Of a stretch of DNA of 64,000 nt, positions 47,364 to 56,318 are shown piece after piece. Under the pieces are notes generated by a model. It searched no databases and was not told the DNA's origin. It saw nothing but the letters and a program-made list of their open reading frames with translations. The stretch is from Streptomyces sp. NBC_00775 (GTDB lineage: Bacteria; Actinomycetota; Actinomycetes; Streptomycetales; Streptomycetaceae), in contig NZ_CP108938.1 of assembly GCF_036347135.1 (NCBI RefSeq), positions 1,178,001 to 1,242,000 on the forward strand. The letters run 5' to 3'. Every line of letters begins with the position of its first letter. The first letter of the stretch is position 1. The position numbers were made by a program, and so were the translations under genes.

Positions 47364-50300
47364 TCACTCCTGCGCCGTCACCTGGTCCAGCGCCGCGTCC
47401 CGCACGTCGGCCACCGGGTGGCGGCGCAGTGCTCTCAGCTGCTGCCGCCAGGGCGCGGCCCAGCCGGTACGGCTGCCGATCGCCCCGGTGACGGCCGCCG
47501 CGAGCAGCCCCTCGCCGTGCCCGCCGTGCGCGGTCAGCCTCCGTACCGCGACGAGCAGTGCCTCGGGATCCCCCTCGTGCGCCTGCCGCCGCAGCCGCTC
47601 CCCGAGCTCCCCGGCCGTCCGGGCGGCGAGCGCGGGCCGGCCCTCGGTGAGGGCGGCCAGCCGCTCCAGCCGCCCCAGGTCGGCGTCCAGGTCCAGGTGG
47701 TACGCCGTGATCGCGGCCGCCTGCGGTACAAAGGCGTCGTACCCGGCGAGCAGCTCACCGGCGGCGAGAGCCGCGGGACGGATGGGTCCCGGGACCGTCC
47801 TGGCCTGCAGGGCCAGGCGTGCGACGAGGTGGTCGACGCGCTGCCGGGCCGGCCGGTCCCGCCGCTCGTCCGCATCGGCATCGGCCTCCGCCGCGCTGCC
47901 GGTCTCCGTGTCCACCTCGGCCAAGGCCCTCAGCGCCTGCTCAAGCCCCAGGCCACCCCGTGGCGAACCCGCCGCCGCGGTCACCAGACCGCCCGCCGCC
48001 GCCCGCCAGCTCGTGCGTCCCGTCAGATCGGTGACGGCGTCGGCGAGAACCGTCGGGGCATCCGGGGACCAGGGCGCCCAGCGGGCCAGGGCGTCGAAGG
48101 CGAGGGTCGCCGTCTCCGCGTCGTCGGTGGAGGACACGTCGCGGATCAGCCGGGCGTAGCGCTCGCGGTGCGGCTCGGGCAGGTCCAGCGGGGTGACACG
48201 CAGGACCGCGGTGCGGAGCACCGGTTCGGCGCCGGCGGCGGCGCGCAGCAGGTCCCAGACCGGTTCCTCGGCGAGCAGGCCGCCCGCGAAGGCCACGATG
48301 GCGGCGCGGACGTCGAGGTGGGCGCCCGGCGCCGCGTACACCTCGGTCAGCAGCGCCGCCGCCCGCGGCATCGGAAGCCGTACGGCGGCGAGCCGGGCGG
48401 CCTCCTTGCGGCTGGTCACCTTGGCGCGCGACGCGAACAGCACGGCGCGCAGCTGCTCGGCGAGGCGCGACGGCGCCGCGTACCGGGACGCCTGCGTGGC
48501 CGCGTACACGGCGACCCGTGCCCGCTCCCCGCCCGCGTGCGCCAGCAGCTCGGGCAGCGCGTCGGCGGGCCGGTCGGTGCGGGCGAGCGCGGCGAGGGCC
48601 GCCTCGGCGAGCACCACGTCCGGCGAATCCGTCCACCGGCGTACGAGATCGGCGCCGCTGCCCGGGACCAGCGCGCCCCGCGCGACGGCCGCGGCCCGCT
48701 GGTACAGCGGCAGCCCGGCGTCCTCGGCCTCCGCCGTCAGCTGCCGGGCCACCGCGAGGTGTTGGCGCGGAACCCAGCGGCGTACATCGCGGTCCACCGG
48801 TACGGTCCAGGGGGTGCCCTTGGTCAGAAAGCGCCCGTACGGCGGGGCCTCGGCGAGCAGCGGGTCGAGCAGATCGGTGCGGCGCCGGGTGACGATCCCG
48901 AGGACGGGCCACAGCGCACCGGCCGACGGTTCGAGCGCGAGAACGCGCGCCACGCGCTCGTCCCGTGTCGCGGGCGACTCCAGCCACAGTTCGACGGCGG
49001 AGCGCACGGTCCCGTCGTTGCCGTATCGGATGGCCTGCCACAGGAGTTCCTGCAGCTCGGGCATACCGGCGGCGCGGCGGCCCACCGCGCGGGCGAGTGC
49101 GAACGCGAGGCTGTAGTCGGCCTTCTCGGCGCCCGCCTCGACCCAGGGGCGCAGGGCCTCGTACACCTGGTGTTCCTGGCCGCGGCGCAGCCTCGCGTCG
49201 AGCCGGCCGAGGTCGGCGCCGCCGGTGTTGCCGGATATCCGGACCAGGGTGCGCAGCGCCCAGTTCACCAACTCCCGGCGCCCGCTTGCCGCGTGCTCGC
49301 GCAGGACGGACACCGCGAGCCTGCTGAGGTTCTGCCGGGTGGCGGGCGAGGAGTCGCGGGCCTCGACAGCGTCCAGGGCGATCCGGTCGAGGTGCGGCTC
49401 GGCGTCCTCGGTGAACAGCGCGGGCCGCACCCCGGAGAGCGCGCCGAGCGCGGCCGAGCGCACCGGGTCGTGTTCGTTGCGCAGCCGCCCCATCTCCCGC
49501 AGTACGGAGGTGACGGCGGCCGAGTCGCCGGAGCGGGCGGCGTTGCGGATGAGCAACGGCCAGGCCTCGGCGCGGTCTTCGGCGGCCGGGCGGCGGGTGG
49601 CCTCGACGAGCCGGTCGCGTACCTCGGCGACGGGCAGGAAGGAATCGGCGAGCAGCAGGGAGTTCCACTGGGCGCCGCCCTCACGCGCGGCGGCGGCCAT
49701 GCGGCGGGCCTCCTCGGCGACGCAACTGCGCGGCAGCACTTCGAGGATGGCCGCGTCGATGGTGACGTGTCCGGCTCCGCGGCCTTCCTGCGCGGCCCGG
49801 TAGAAGGCGTGGCGTCGCGCCGGCGGCAACGCCTTCACGAGCGGTGCGAGATCACCCCAGTCGGCCAAGGCCCGCCCGTACGACCCGAGTTCGGGCGCTC
49901 CGGAGCGGGCCAGCCTGCGCAGCACGGCGGGGCCCAGGGACCGGCTGCGGCGTGCGGCGAATCCGGTCGGCGTGAGCAGCAGTCTCAGCAGCCGGCTCGG
50001 GTCGGCTGCCGCGAACTCCGCGAAGCGCTCACGGAGTTGGTGCGGAAGGGTGGCGGGCCCGAAGCGTTCGAGCAGGTCGAGCACGCGCAGCGGCTCCGCC
50101 GCGACCGTGGCGGCCACACCCGGCGCGTACCGGCTCCACCAGGTGGCGTGCGTCGCCTCGGGCAGCGCCGTCAACTCCCGTTCGGCGACGTCGAGAAGGA
50201 GGCCAGGATGCCGCTTGGCGAGGGTCTTCCAGCCGGTGACCGCGTGGAAGAGTTCGGGAAGCAGTCCGCCGACCGTCTCCGCCGTGCACCCGGGGAGCAG

Positions 50301-50732
50301 TCGGGCCGCCTCCGCGTCGCCCCAGTCGCGCCGCAGGCCGTCCACGAGCCGGTCGGCGAGTGCGGTGCGCCGTCCCGCGACGATGGCGCGCAGCAGCTCT
50401 CTGCGGACCGCCTCGGGGGCGTCGTCGAGAGCCGACTCGTAGGCGGAGTCGGGCACGTGCAGGCTTTCGGCGACGCGCAGGGCGTGGCCGCGCACGAAGG
50501 CGTCCGGGTCGGCGACGCGGTCCGCGATCCACTCGGCGTCCCGGCCGACGGACGCCGCGACGACCGCGATCCCGCGTTCGTGGGGTCCGCGCACTTCGAG
50601 CTCCTCCAGCACCGGCCGCAGCGGCACCATCTCCCTCACCCGCAGGGCGAGTTCGCGCATGCGCTGCGGGTGAGGGAGCGGATCGAGGGCGTTCAGCAGA
50701 CTGTCGGCATCCTGCCGCGGGGTGCGGGCCAT
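47364..50732 (-). CDS. Large helical-repeat (HEAT-like) protein of 1,122 residues
   Basis: Almost entirely alpha-helical, with dozens of about 35-45-residue Leu/Ala/Arg-rich units (for example AVRRELLRAIVAGRRTALADRLVDGLRRDWG and EVRDRLVEATRRPAAEDRAEAWPLLIRNAARSGD) that look like HEAT/armadillo solenoid repeats. No enzyme motif, signal or membrane segment is seen. Scaffold or RNA/protein-binding role is inferred. ATG at 50732; CACAAT (minus strand, 50744-50739) six bases upstream suggests a leaderless mRNA. Divergent from another helical protein and next to the vWA/AAA+ operons. Confidence 0.8.
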   Translation of the reverse strand: MARTPRQDADSLLNALDPLPHPQRMRELALRVREMVPLRPVLEELEVRGPHERGIAVVAASVGRDAEWIADRVADPDAFVRGHALRVAESLHVPDSAYESALDDAPEAVRRELLRAIVAGRRTALADRLVDGLRRDWGDAEAARLLPGCTAETVGGLLPELFHAVTGWKTLAKRHPGLLLDVAERELTALPEATHATWWSRYAPGVAATVAAEPLRVLDLLERFGPATLPHQLRERFAEFAAADPSRLLRLLLTPTGFAARRSRSLGPAVLRRLARSGAPELGSYGRALADWGDLAPLVKALPPARRHAFYRAAQEGRGAGHVTIDAAILEVLPRSCVAEEARRMAAAAREGGAQWNSLLLADSFLPVAEVRDRLVEATRRPAAEDRAEAWPLLIRNAARSGDSAAVTSVLREMGRLRNEHDPVRSAALGALSGVRPALFTEDAEPHLDRIALDAVEARDSSPATRQNLSRLAVSVLREHAASGRRELVNWALRTLVRISGNTGGADLGRLDARLRRGQEHQVYEALRPWVEAGAEKADYSLAFALARAVGRRAAGMPELQELLWQAIRYGNDGTVRSAVELWLESPATRDERVARVLALEPSAGALWPVLGIVTRRRTDLLDPLLAEAPPYGRFLTKGTPWTVPVDRDVRRWVPRQHLAVARQLTAEAEDAGLPLYQRAAAVARGALVPGSGADLVRRWTDSPDVVLAEAALAALARTDRPADALPELLAHAGGERARVAVYAATQASRYAAPSRLAEQLRAVLFASRAKVTSRKEAARLAAVRLPMPRAAALLTEVYAAPGAHLDVRAAIVAFAGGLLAEEPVWDLLRAAAGAEPVLRTAVLRVTPLDLPEPHRERYARLIRDVSSTDDAETATLAFDALARWAPWSPDAPTVLADAVTDLTGRTSWRAAAGGLVTAAAGSPRGGLGLEQALRALAEVDTETGSAAEADADADERRDRPARQRVDHLVARLALQARTVPGPIRPAALAAGELLAGYDAFVPQAAAITAYHLDLDADLGRLERLAALTEGRPALAARTAGELGERLRRQAHEGDPEALLVAVRRLTAHGGHGEGLLAAAVTGAIGSRTGWAAPWRQQLRALRRHPVADVRDAALDQVTAQE

Positions 50733-50814
50733 GCGGGGATTGTGCCTGCTGGAAGCCGTACCGCGTACTGATTTCCCGGTGCGGACCGCCGGGCGGCCGG
50801 GGCATCATGCGCCC

Positions 50815-51660
50815 ATGCATGACATCAGTACGTCGAGACGCGCGATCGAGTTCCTGCTGGGTCTGATCGGGTCCGACGACGCCGAGCGGGTGAGGGGGCG
50901 GATCGGGCTGCCCGAGCCCGATGCCGACGAGCGCACGCACAACCGCCGCGTGCTGTACTCCGTTTGGAAGTCGATCGCCCTGCCGTCCTCCGTTCTGCTG
51001 TGGGCACTGGAGGAGGACGATCCGGAGCGGAACGTCGTCGTGTGGGGGCACAAGTCGGCGGACGACGCGATGCGCCGGGCCGTCATGCTGGGCGTGCCCC
51101 ACGGCCCCGGCCGCACCCATGCCGTACGGGTCGACAAGGTGCTGCGCCACGAGCCGGAGCTACCGGTGCCGCGGCACTTCAGCACGTACGGGCTCATCGG
51201 TGCGCTGCGGGCGTCGACGTCCATGGGGCCCGCCAGGTCGGCCGCGTCCATGGTTCTGGGGCGGCGGGGATGGCAGGCGGTCGCCGACGCGGACCGGGAG
51301 CGTCCGCTGCCCGGTTACGCGCGCTGGGCGCTGACCGTGCGCCCCGACTGCCCGCCCGCGCTGCGCGCCCGGTTCGGCTCGCACGCGAAGTTCACCCACC
51401 GGGTGCGGCAGGCGGGCGTCATCGACGGTCCCGCGCAGTACGCGACGGCATGGAGTCCCGCGAGCCGCGTGCTGACGGTGCTGTTCCTGGGCGTGACCTT
51501 GTTCCCGACGCGCGTCGGGGAGGCCGAGGACGCGCTACGGCCGCTCGTACGGGACCATTTGGGAGACCGTGAGGACGCCTGGGCGGTGCTCGGCCAGCTG
51601 ATCGGGACGTTCCAAGGGAGCGTTCCGGAGCTGGTGATCACGGCGGGGGCGATCGCCTGA
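50815..51660 (+). CDS. Unrecognised helical protein, 281 residues
   Basis: Mostly helical, with no known motif: HDISTSRRAIEFLLGLIGSDDAERVRGRIGLPEPDADERTHNRRVLYSVWKSIALPSSVLLWALEEDDPERNVVVWGHK. The middle part resembles degenerate solenoid repeats like those of its divergent neighbour. ATG at 50815 (MHDIST); the frame upstream is not used. Convergent with tRNA-like gene 1, which ends 36 bases past the stop. Membership in the vWA/AAA+ locus is inference from position only. Confidence 0.65.
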   Translation: MHDISTSRRAIEFLLGLIGSDDAERVRGRIGLPEPDADERTHNRRVLYSVWKSIALPSSVLLWALEEDDPERNVVVWGHKSADDAMRRAVMLGVPHGPGRTHAVRVDKVLRHEPELPVPRHFSTYGLIGALRASTSMGPARSAASMVLGRRGWQAVADADRERPLPGYARWALTVRPDCPPALRARFGSHAKFTHRVRQAGVIDGPAQYATAWSPASRVLTVLFLGVTLFPTRVGEAEDALRPLVRDHLGDREDAWAVLGQLIGTFQGSVPELVITAGAIA

Positions 51661-51695
51661 CCGGCACCTTCGTTGTGGCGAGGGGGCGGGAGGGG

Positions 51696-51769
51696 GCGGG
51701 GCGGCTGGATTCGAACCAGCGTGTTCTGGTTTTGGAGACCGGTGCGCCTGCCTCTGCGCTACGGCCCCG
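51696..51769 (-). tRNA. tRNA-like gene 1, anticodon CCA (Trp-type), atypical body
   Basis: Cloverleaf on the minus strand: D-stem GCGC/GCGC with loop AGAGGCAG, anticodon stem with CTCCAAA loop (anticodon CCA at 51735-51733), 5-base variable loop, perfect T-stem GCTGG/CCAGC with TTCGAAT. The acceptor stem pairs only with one bulged C (CGGGGC-C-G against CGCCCCG), and the anticodon stem has a C-A mismatch. No CCA is encoded. It may be a pseudo-tRNA, an unusual tRNA-Trp, or a tRNA-shaped regulatory RNA. It is divergent from the vWA gene. Confidence 0.7.
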
Positions 51770-51858
51770 CCCTTGGCGCCGAGGGTAATGCCTTGGCCCG
51801 ATGTCAGTGCGGCCTGGTACCAAAGAGGCAATGGGGGAGATCGGACACGGGGGCGGGC

Positions 51859-53256
51859 ATGGCGTACGGAGAGCGGGGGCGACGGCCTGTCGTCGATCTG
51901 GCGGACCGCAGGGCGCTGGAGCGGTTCCGGCCGGCCGACGCGGAGGTCGTCGAGCAGGCGCGGCGGCTCAAGGAGGCCGCGCTGCTGGACTTCGGGCTGA
52001 CGGAGTCGGCGGTGGCCTCCTGGCTGTACGCGAAGTGCCACCACCAGCTGGCGACGACAGCGGTGGACACGGCTGCCGTGGTGGCCTCAGGCGACGGTTC
52101 CTGTCTGCTTCTCTACAATCCGGGCTTTTTCGTACGACTCGGCCTGGACGGCGTGAAGTTCGTGCTGTTCCACGAGGCCCGGCATCTGGTGCAGCGGCAT
52201 CTGTTCGCCGACCCGGAGCTGCGCGCGGACCCGGTCTTCGAGGTGGCCACGGAGGTGTCCATCAACCATGTGGCGCTGGTGCGGCTCGGCAGGGACGGCC
52301 TGCCCCTGCTGGACGGCCGTCCGACGGGCATCGATCCGCGCGAGATCCACGAGGCGTACCGGGAGGACCTGCTCGCGCAGGGTCTTGAGCCGGTCGCGTA
52401 CGACGAGTTCACCCAGACCGACATGACGGTGTACGGCGAGCTGAAGAGGATGCGGCATCCTCCGGTTCCCGCCGGACGGCTGTGTGTGCATCTGACGTCC
52501 GACGTGCCCGCCGACCAGGAGACGGTCGACGAGGTCTCCTCCTCCGCGCTGCTCAACGCGCTGCTGGCGGCCCGCCGCGGGCACGCGGGCGCCGAGCAGG
52601 AGCTGCTGGATCTGATGGGCCGCACCGAGGACGCCTCGGCGCGGGCCGCGAAGATCTGGGGGCAGCTGGGCGCCGGTGAGCTGCGCGGCGAGACCGCGCG
52701 GACGCGGACGGTCGACTGGTGGCAGCGCTGGCTGGTCGACGTGCTCGGTTCGAAACTGCGTGACGGCGAGCGGCTGGTGTACCCGAAGAAGCGGGGTGCG
52801 CTGCTCGCGGCGCTGGGCCAGGACCCGATGCTCTCGCGGCGCGGCCCGGTGCGCGACAAGGTCCTCGTCATCGCGTACGACACCTCGGGCTCCATGCCCG
52901 ACCGGGTGGTCGACTGGCTCACCGACCTCGTCGGACGGATCGACGGGGTCGAGGCGCACTGGCTGTCCTTCGATGCCGTGGTGATGCCCTTCGAGCCGGG
53001 CGGCCGGGTCTACGGCGGAGGCGGCACGAGCTTCCAGGCCGTCGCGGACTACGTGGAGGGGCGTACGGAGGTGAACGGCCGCCGCTGCGAGGTGAGTCCG
53101 GACGCCGTGGTGATGCTGACCGACGGATACGCCCCGCCGATCACGCCCGCCGAGCCCGACAAATGGATCTGGCTGATCACCGAGGGCGGCCATGAGTGGC
53201 CCGACAGCCACATACCGGCGATGGACTGCCATCGCGTGAGCACCGGATCGCACTAG
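51859..53256 (+). CDS. DUF2201-type metallopeptidase/vWA domain protein
   Basis: 465 residues. N-terminal putative metallopeptidase domain with HEARH at 105-109 followed by His114, and SINHVALVRLGRDGLPLLDGRPTG. C-terminal von Willebrand A domain with MIDAS DTSGS at 341-345 and GGGGTSFQAV, VVMLTDGYAPP. This is the COG3864 class of predicted metal-dependent peptidase. ATG at 51859; the frame before it is antisense to tRNA-like 1 and yields only a characteristic WIRTSVF...PLRYGP peptide. MoxR partner 29 bases downstream. Family roles: substrate-loading adaptor or chaperone with AAA+ ATPase. Confidence 0.85.
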   Translation: MAYGERGRRPVVDLADRRALERFRPADAEVVEQARRLKEAALLDFGLTESAVASWLYAKCHHQLATTAVDTAAVVASGDGSCLLLYNPGFFVRLGLDGVKFVLFHEARHLVQRHLFADPELRADPVFEVATEVSINHVALVRLGRDGLPLLDGRPTGIDPREIHEAYREDLLAQGLEPVAYDEFTQTDMTVYGELKRMRHPPVPAGRLCVHLTSDVPADQETVDEVSSSALLNALLAARRGHAGAEQELLDLMGRTEDASARAAKIWGQLGAGELRGETARTRTVDWWQRWLVDVLGSKLRDGERLVYPKKRGALLAALGQDPMLSRRGPVRDKVLVIAYDTSGSMPDRVVDWLTDLVGRIDGVEAHWLSFDAVVMPFEPGGRVYGGGGTSFQAVADYVEGRTEVNGRRCEVSPDAVVMLTDGYAPPITPAEPDKWIWLITEGGHEWPDSHIPAMDCHRVSTGSH

Positions 53257-53285
53257 TGACTCCCCACAGCACAGGACCAGGACGG

Positions 53286-55100
53286 ATGACTACCGCCATC
53301 AACCCCACCCACCCCGACCGCACCGCACCCGCGCCCTCCCGCCTCGAGTCGTTCATCGACGCGCTGATCGACATGGGGCAGACGGGCCAGATCTTCGGCG
53401 AGCACGGCATCGGCAAGACGGCGACGTTCTTCTCTCATGTGGCGCGCGCCCACCCCGACGCCACGCTGGTCTACGTACCCGCGGCGAACCTCACCCCGGA
53501 CGACCTGCTCGTCAACGCGCCGGTACGGGACCCGCGCACCGGCGAACTCGTGCTGCGCCAGCTGGTGATGAGCCAGCTCAAGCCCGGCACGCCGTTCGTG
53601 CTGCTCATCGACGACTCGCTCCAGGCCGGTGAGACGATCCAGTCGCAGCTGATGCAGATCGCCTGCAACTGGACGCTGGGCGAGCACGATCTGCGCGCCC
53701 TGGGCTGCATCGGAGTCTTCCTCACCGACAACGAGTCGCTGGGCGAGACCTCCGCGCGGCGCAGCGACCTGGCGCTCCTGGACCGCATGGTCACGATGCG
53801 GATCACCGCGAACGACACCTCGTGGCGGCGCCATCTCGTGGCCAAGTACCGCGAATGGGACCTGGATCCGGTGTTCTCCCTGTGGGCGTCCCTCAGCCCC
53901 ACGCTCCGCGAACGGCTGTCGCCGCGCACGCTGGACCATGTCCTGGCCAACGCCCGGGAGGGCTTCCCGCTGCGCTGGGCCCTGCCGCTGGTGGGCGGCG
54001 AGCGGCTGCGGCTCGTCGAGCCCCGCCCGGACGGAAAGCCCGGTCAGAACCGTACGGCCGAGATCCTGGACCGGATCGCCGAGCACGTGGGCGTGTCCAA
54101 TCCGTCGACGATCCCCGATCCCGTCCGTCAGGTCCTGCGGGCCGCGCTGCGCAATCGCTGGACGGTGCTGCTGCAGGGCCCGCCGGGCTGCGGGAAGACG
54201 GAGCTCGTACGGGAGACGGTGCGCGAGGGGCTGGGCCGGGAGCCGCTGTACTTCTCGCTGCCGGTGACCAATGTCGAGGACCTGTGCGCGCCGATCCCGT
54301 CGGCGGACGGCACGCTGGACAACCTGCTCGCGGCGGGCTTCACGGGGCCCGAGCCGAAGGCGATCGTCTGGGACGAGTACAACCGCCCCAAGGACAAGGC
54401 CGCCTTCGCCAAGCTGATGGAGATCACCCAGGAGTGGTCGCTGGCGGGGCGCCGGATCGAGAACCTGCGGGCGCAGATAGCCGTGCAGAATCCGCCCTAC
54501 CACCTGGGCCGCAAGCTCCTGGTCTCGCGGAACAACATCGCTCAGGCGACCCGTTTCACGGCCTCGCTGACGGTCGAGCCCGAGGACATCCCGGCCAATG
54601 AGTGGCTGCTCGCGCGGTACGGCTCGGACGCCGAGACCGTCCTGGAGTGGTGGAAGCACGACATCGACGACGACGGCCGCGCCTGGATCACCAAGCGGAC
54701 CCTGGAGCGCCTCATCAAGCTGCACCGGCGCGGGCTGCCACTGGAGATGGCGACGGTCTATCTCGGCGACGGCGAGTACGCCCCGGTGCCGCTGACGGCG
54801 CTCGTCGACCGCCTGAGCGGACGCCCGGTGACCGGTCTGCGCGAGCTCGCGCGCGAGGCGGACGCCTGGGAGGCCCGGCTGCGGCGCGCGGCGGAGCACT
54901 CCGACGAGGGTGCCAATGACAGCGATGTGGTGCACCAGGTGCTTGCCAACGCCGAGCTGTCCCAGCTGAAGAAGCACCGGAAGGTGGTGGCCCGCCTTGT
55001 GCCGCTGCTGCCGCCGAAACTGCGGGCGACGTATCTGGTGGGGGCGACGCAGGAGCAGCAGCGGTTCTGGACGGAGATATTCATGGGCATGCGGCGCTGA
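53286..55100 (+). CDS. MoxR-like protein with two AAA+ modules
   Basis: 604 residues with two nucleotide-binding modules. Module 1: Walker A GEHGIGKT (38-45) and Walker B VLLIDD (Asp109-Asp110). Module 2: Walker A GPPGCGKT (298-305) and Walker B IVWDE (Asp363-Glu364). A helical C-terminal part follows (about 440-604). ATG at 53286 with AGGA four bases upstream; a GTG at 53256 overlapping the previous stop is possible. MoxR AAA+ proteins work with vWA partners, here the preceding gene. Its stop abuts that of the LRR gene (TGATCA). Confidence 0.85.
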   Translation: MTTAINPTHPDRTAPAPSRLESFIDALIDMGQTGQIFGEHGIGKTATFFSHVARAHPDATLVYVPAANLTPDDLLVNAPVRDPRTGELVLRQLVMSQLKPGTPFVLLIDDSLQAGETIQSQLMQIACNWTLGEHDLRALGCIGVFLTDNESLGETSARRSDLALLDRMVTMRITANDTSWRRHLVAKYREWDLDPVFSLWASLSPTLRERLSPRTLDHVLANAREGFPLRWALPLVGGERLRLVEPRPDGKPGQNRTAEILDRIAEHVGVSNPSTIPDPVRQVLRAALRNRWTVLLQGPPGCGKTELVRETVREGLGREPLYFSLPVTNVEDLCAPIPSADGTLDNLLAAGFTGPEPKAIVWDEYNRPKDKAAFAKLMEITQEWSLAGRRIENLRAQIAVQNPPYHLGRKLLVSRNNIAQATRFTASLTVEPEDIPANEWLLARYGSDAETVLEWWKHDIDDDGRAWITKRTLERLIKLHRRGLPLEMATVYLGDGEYAPVPLTALVDRLSGRPVTGLRELAREADAWEARLRRAAEHSDEGANDSDVVHQVLANAELSQLKKHRKVVARLVPLLPPKLRATYLVGATQEQQRFWTEIFMGMRR

Positions 55101-56318
55101 TCACCGGTGGTCGTCGCCGTCCGGGGGCGCCGTGCGGTGCACGCTGCGTACGGCGGCGACGTCGGCCGGGACCGACGGCATCGGGACGTGCGCGCTCAGC
55201 GCCTCCAGGCGCCGCTTGACGCTGGTCGCGATGCCTTGTCCGAGGACGAAGCGGGTGGCCGTGACGGCGCTCGGTGCGGTGTCGAGGAGGCGGTGGGCCT
55301 CGCGGCTGCGCATGCCGGTGTGGGTGAGGACCAGGTGGGTGAGGCGGTGTTCGGCGCTCGCGAGGGCGTCCGCGATCGCCTCGGCGGCCGTGAGGTCGAC
55401 ACGGTTGTCGGCCGCGCCGAGGACGGCAGCCGCCCGTACGCGCCCCAGGTCGAGCAGCGTGACCCCGGCCGCGGTCGCCGCTGTCACCAGTCGGGCGGCG
55501 GCTCCCGGCCCGATGCCGTTGCTGGCGACGGAGAGCCGGCCGAGCCGTCCGTGCGGCGCCCGCTCCAGCGCGGCGGCGAGCCGGAGCGCGCCCCCGTCGC
55601 CCAACCGCGCCGCTGACACATAGAGTTCGCCGATCGCGCCCGCGACGATCAGCGCGGCGAGGGGTACGGCGCCGTCCGCGCCCAACGGGTTGCCGCCGAT
55701 GAACAGCCGCTCGATGCGGCGGCCGTTCTCCGCCGCGGCGAGGAGGGCGTCGGCGAGGACGACCGTGCCCGCCGCGTCGAGCCCGGTCTGGACGAGGTCG
55801 AGGGTGCGCAACGACCGTGCGGCTTCGATGAGTTCGGCGGCGGCCTGCCCTCCCCCGCTGTCGAGCGGGTTGCGCTTGAGCCACACCCCGGTGACGACGC
55901 GTGGCGATGCGCGCAGGTTGTCGGCGATGCGGCAGGCGCCGCCCGCGGTGATGCCGTTGCAGCCGAGGTAGAGCGTCTCGACGTCCGCGCCCGCTGACAC
56001 GGCGGCGGCGCCCTCGTCGCCGAGCCCGTCGGTTCCGAGCAGCAAGTGCCTTACGGGGGAGGGCCCTTCGGACCGCTCGGACAGCGCCTCGGCGACCAGC
56101 GCGGCACCCTGCGCTCCGATCCCCTGCTTGCACAGGTCGAGCCGGCCGTCGGGCAGCGCGGTACCCGCCGTGAAGTCCAGCCGCTCCCCGGCCGGACGGC
56201 CACCGCGCAACCAGTCGAGCAGCGGTGCCAGTTCGGCCACCGGGCGGGGCACGACCGGCGGCACGCCCGCGAACTTCGCCCCGGACTCCGGCTCTGTCTC
56301 CGGATCGGGCTCGCTCAC
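55101..56318 (-). CDS. Leucine-rich-repeat (ribonuclease-inhibitor-like) protein
   Basis: 405 residues containing at least eight RNI-type LRRs of about 28 residues: VETLYLGCNGITAGGACRIADNL, LRTLDLVQTGLDAAGTVVLADAL, IERLFIGGNPLGADGAVPLAAL, GRLGRLSVASNGIGPGAAARL, LTHLVLTHTGMRSREAHRLL. Cytoplasmic binding scaffold, with no signal or enzymatic domain. Starts GTG at 56318 (or 56321) overlapping the upstream SDR stop as GTGA, with GGGAGG upstream: translational coupling. Converges tail to tail on the MoxR gene. Confidence 0.85.
   Translation of the reverse strand: MSEPDPETEPESGAKFAGVPPVVPRPVAELAPLLDWLRGGRPAGERLDFTAGTALPDGRLDLCKQGIGAQGAALVAEALSERSEGPSPVRHLLLGTDGLGDEGAAAVSAGADVETLYLGCNGITAGGACRIADNLRASPRVVTGVWLKRNPLDSGGGQAAAELIEAARSLRTLDLVQTGLDAAGTVVLADALLAAAENGRRIERLFIGGNPLGADGAVPLAALIVAGAIGELYVSAARLGDGGALRLAAALERAPHGRLGRLSVASNGIGPGAAARLVTAATAAGVTLLDLGRVRAAAVLGAADNRVDLTAAEAIADALASAEHRLTHLVLTHTGMRSREAHRLLDTAPSAVTATRFVLGQGIATSVKRRLEALSAHVPMPSVPADVAAVRSVHRTAPPDGDDHR

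Noticed and set aside
47418..50771. Plus-strand frame of 1,117 codons
   Set aside because: Shadow of the helical-repeat gene; no recognisable protein and poor composition.
51673..51858. N-terminal extension of the vWA protein
   Set aside because: It is antisense to tRNA-like 1 and gives the typical WIRTSVF...PLRY peptide seen opposite tRNA genes.
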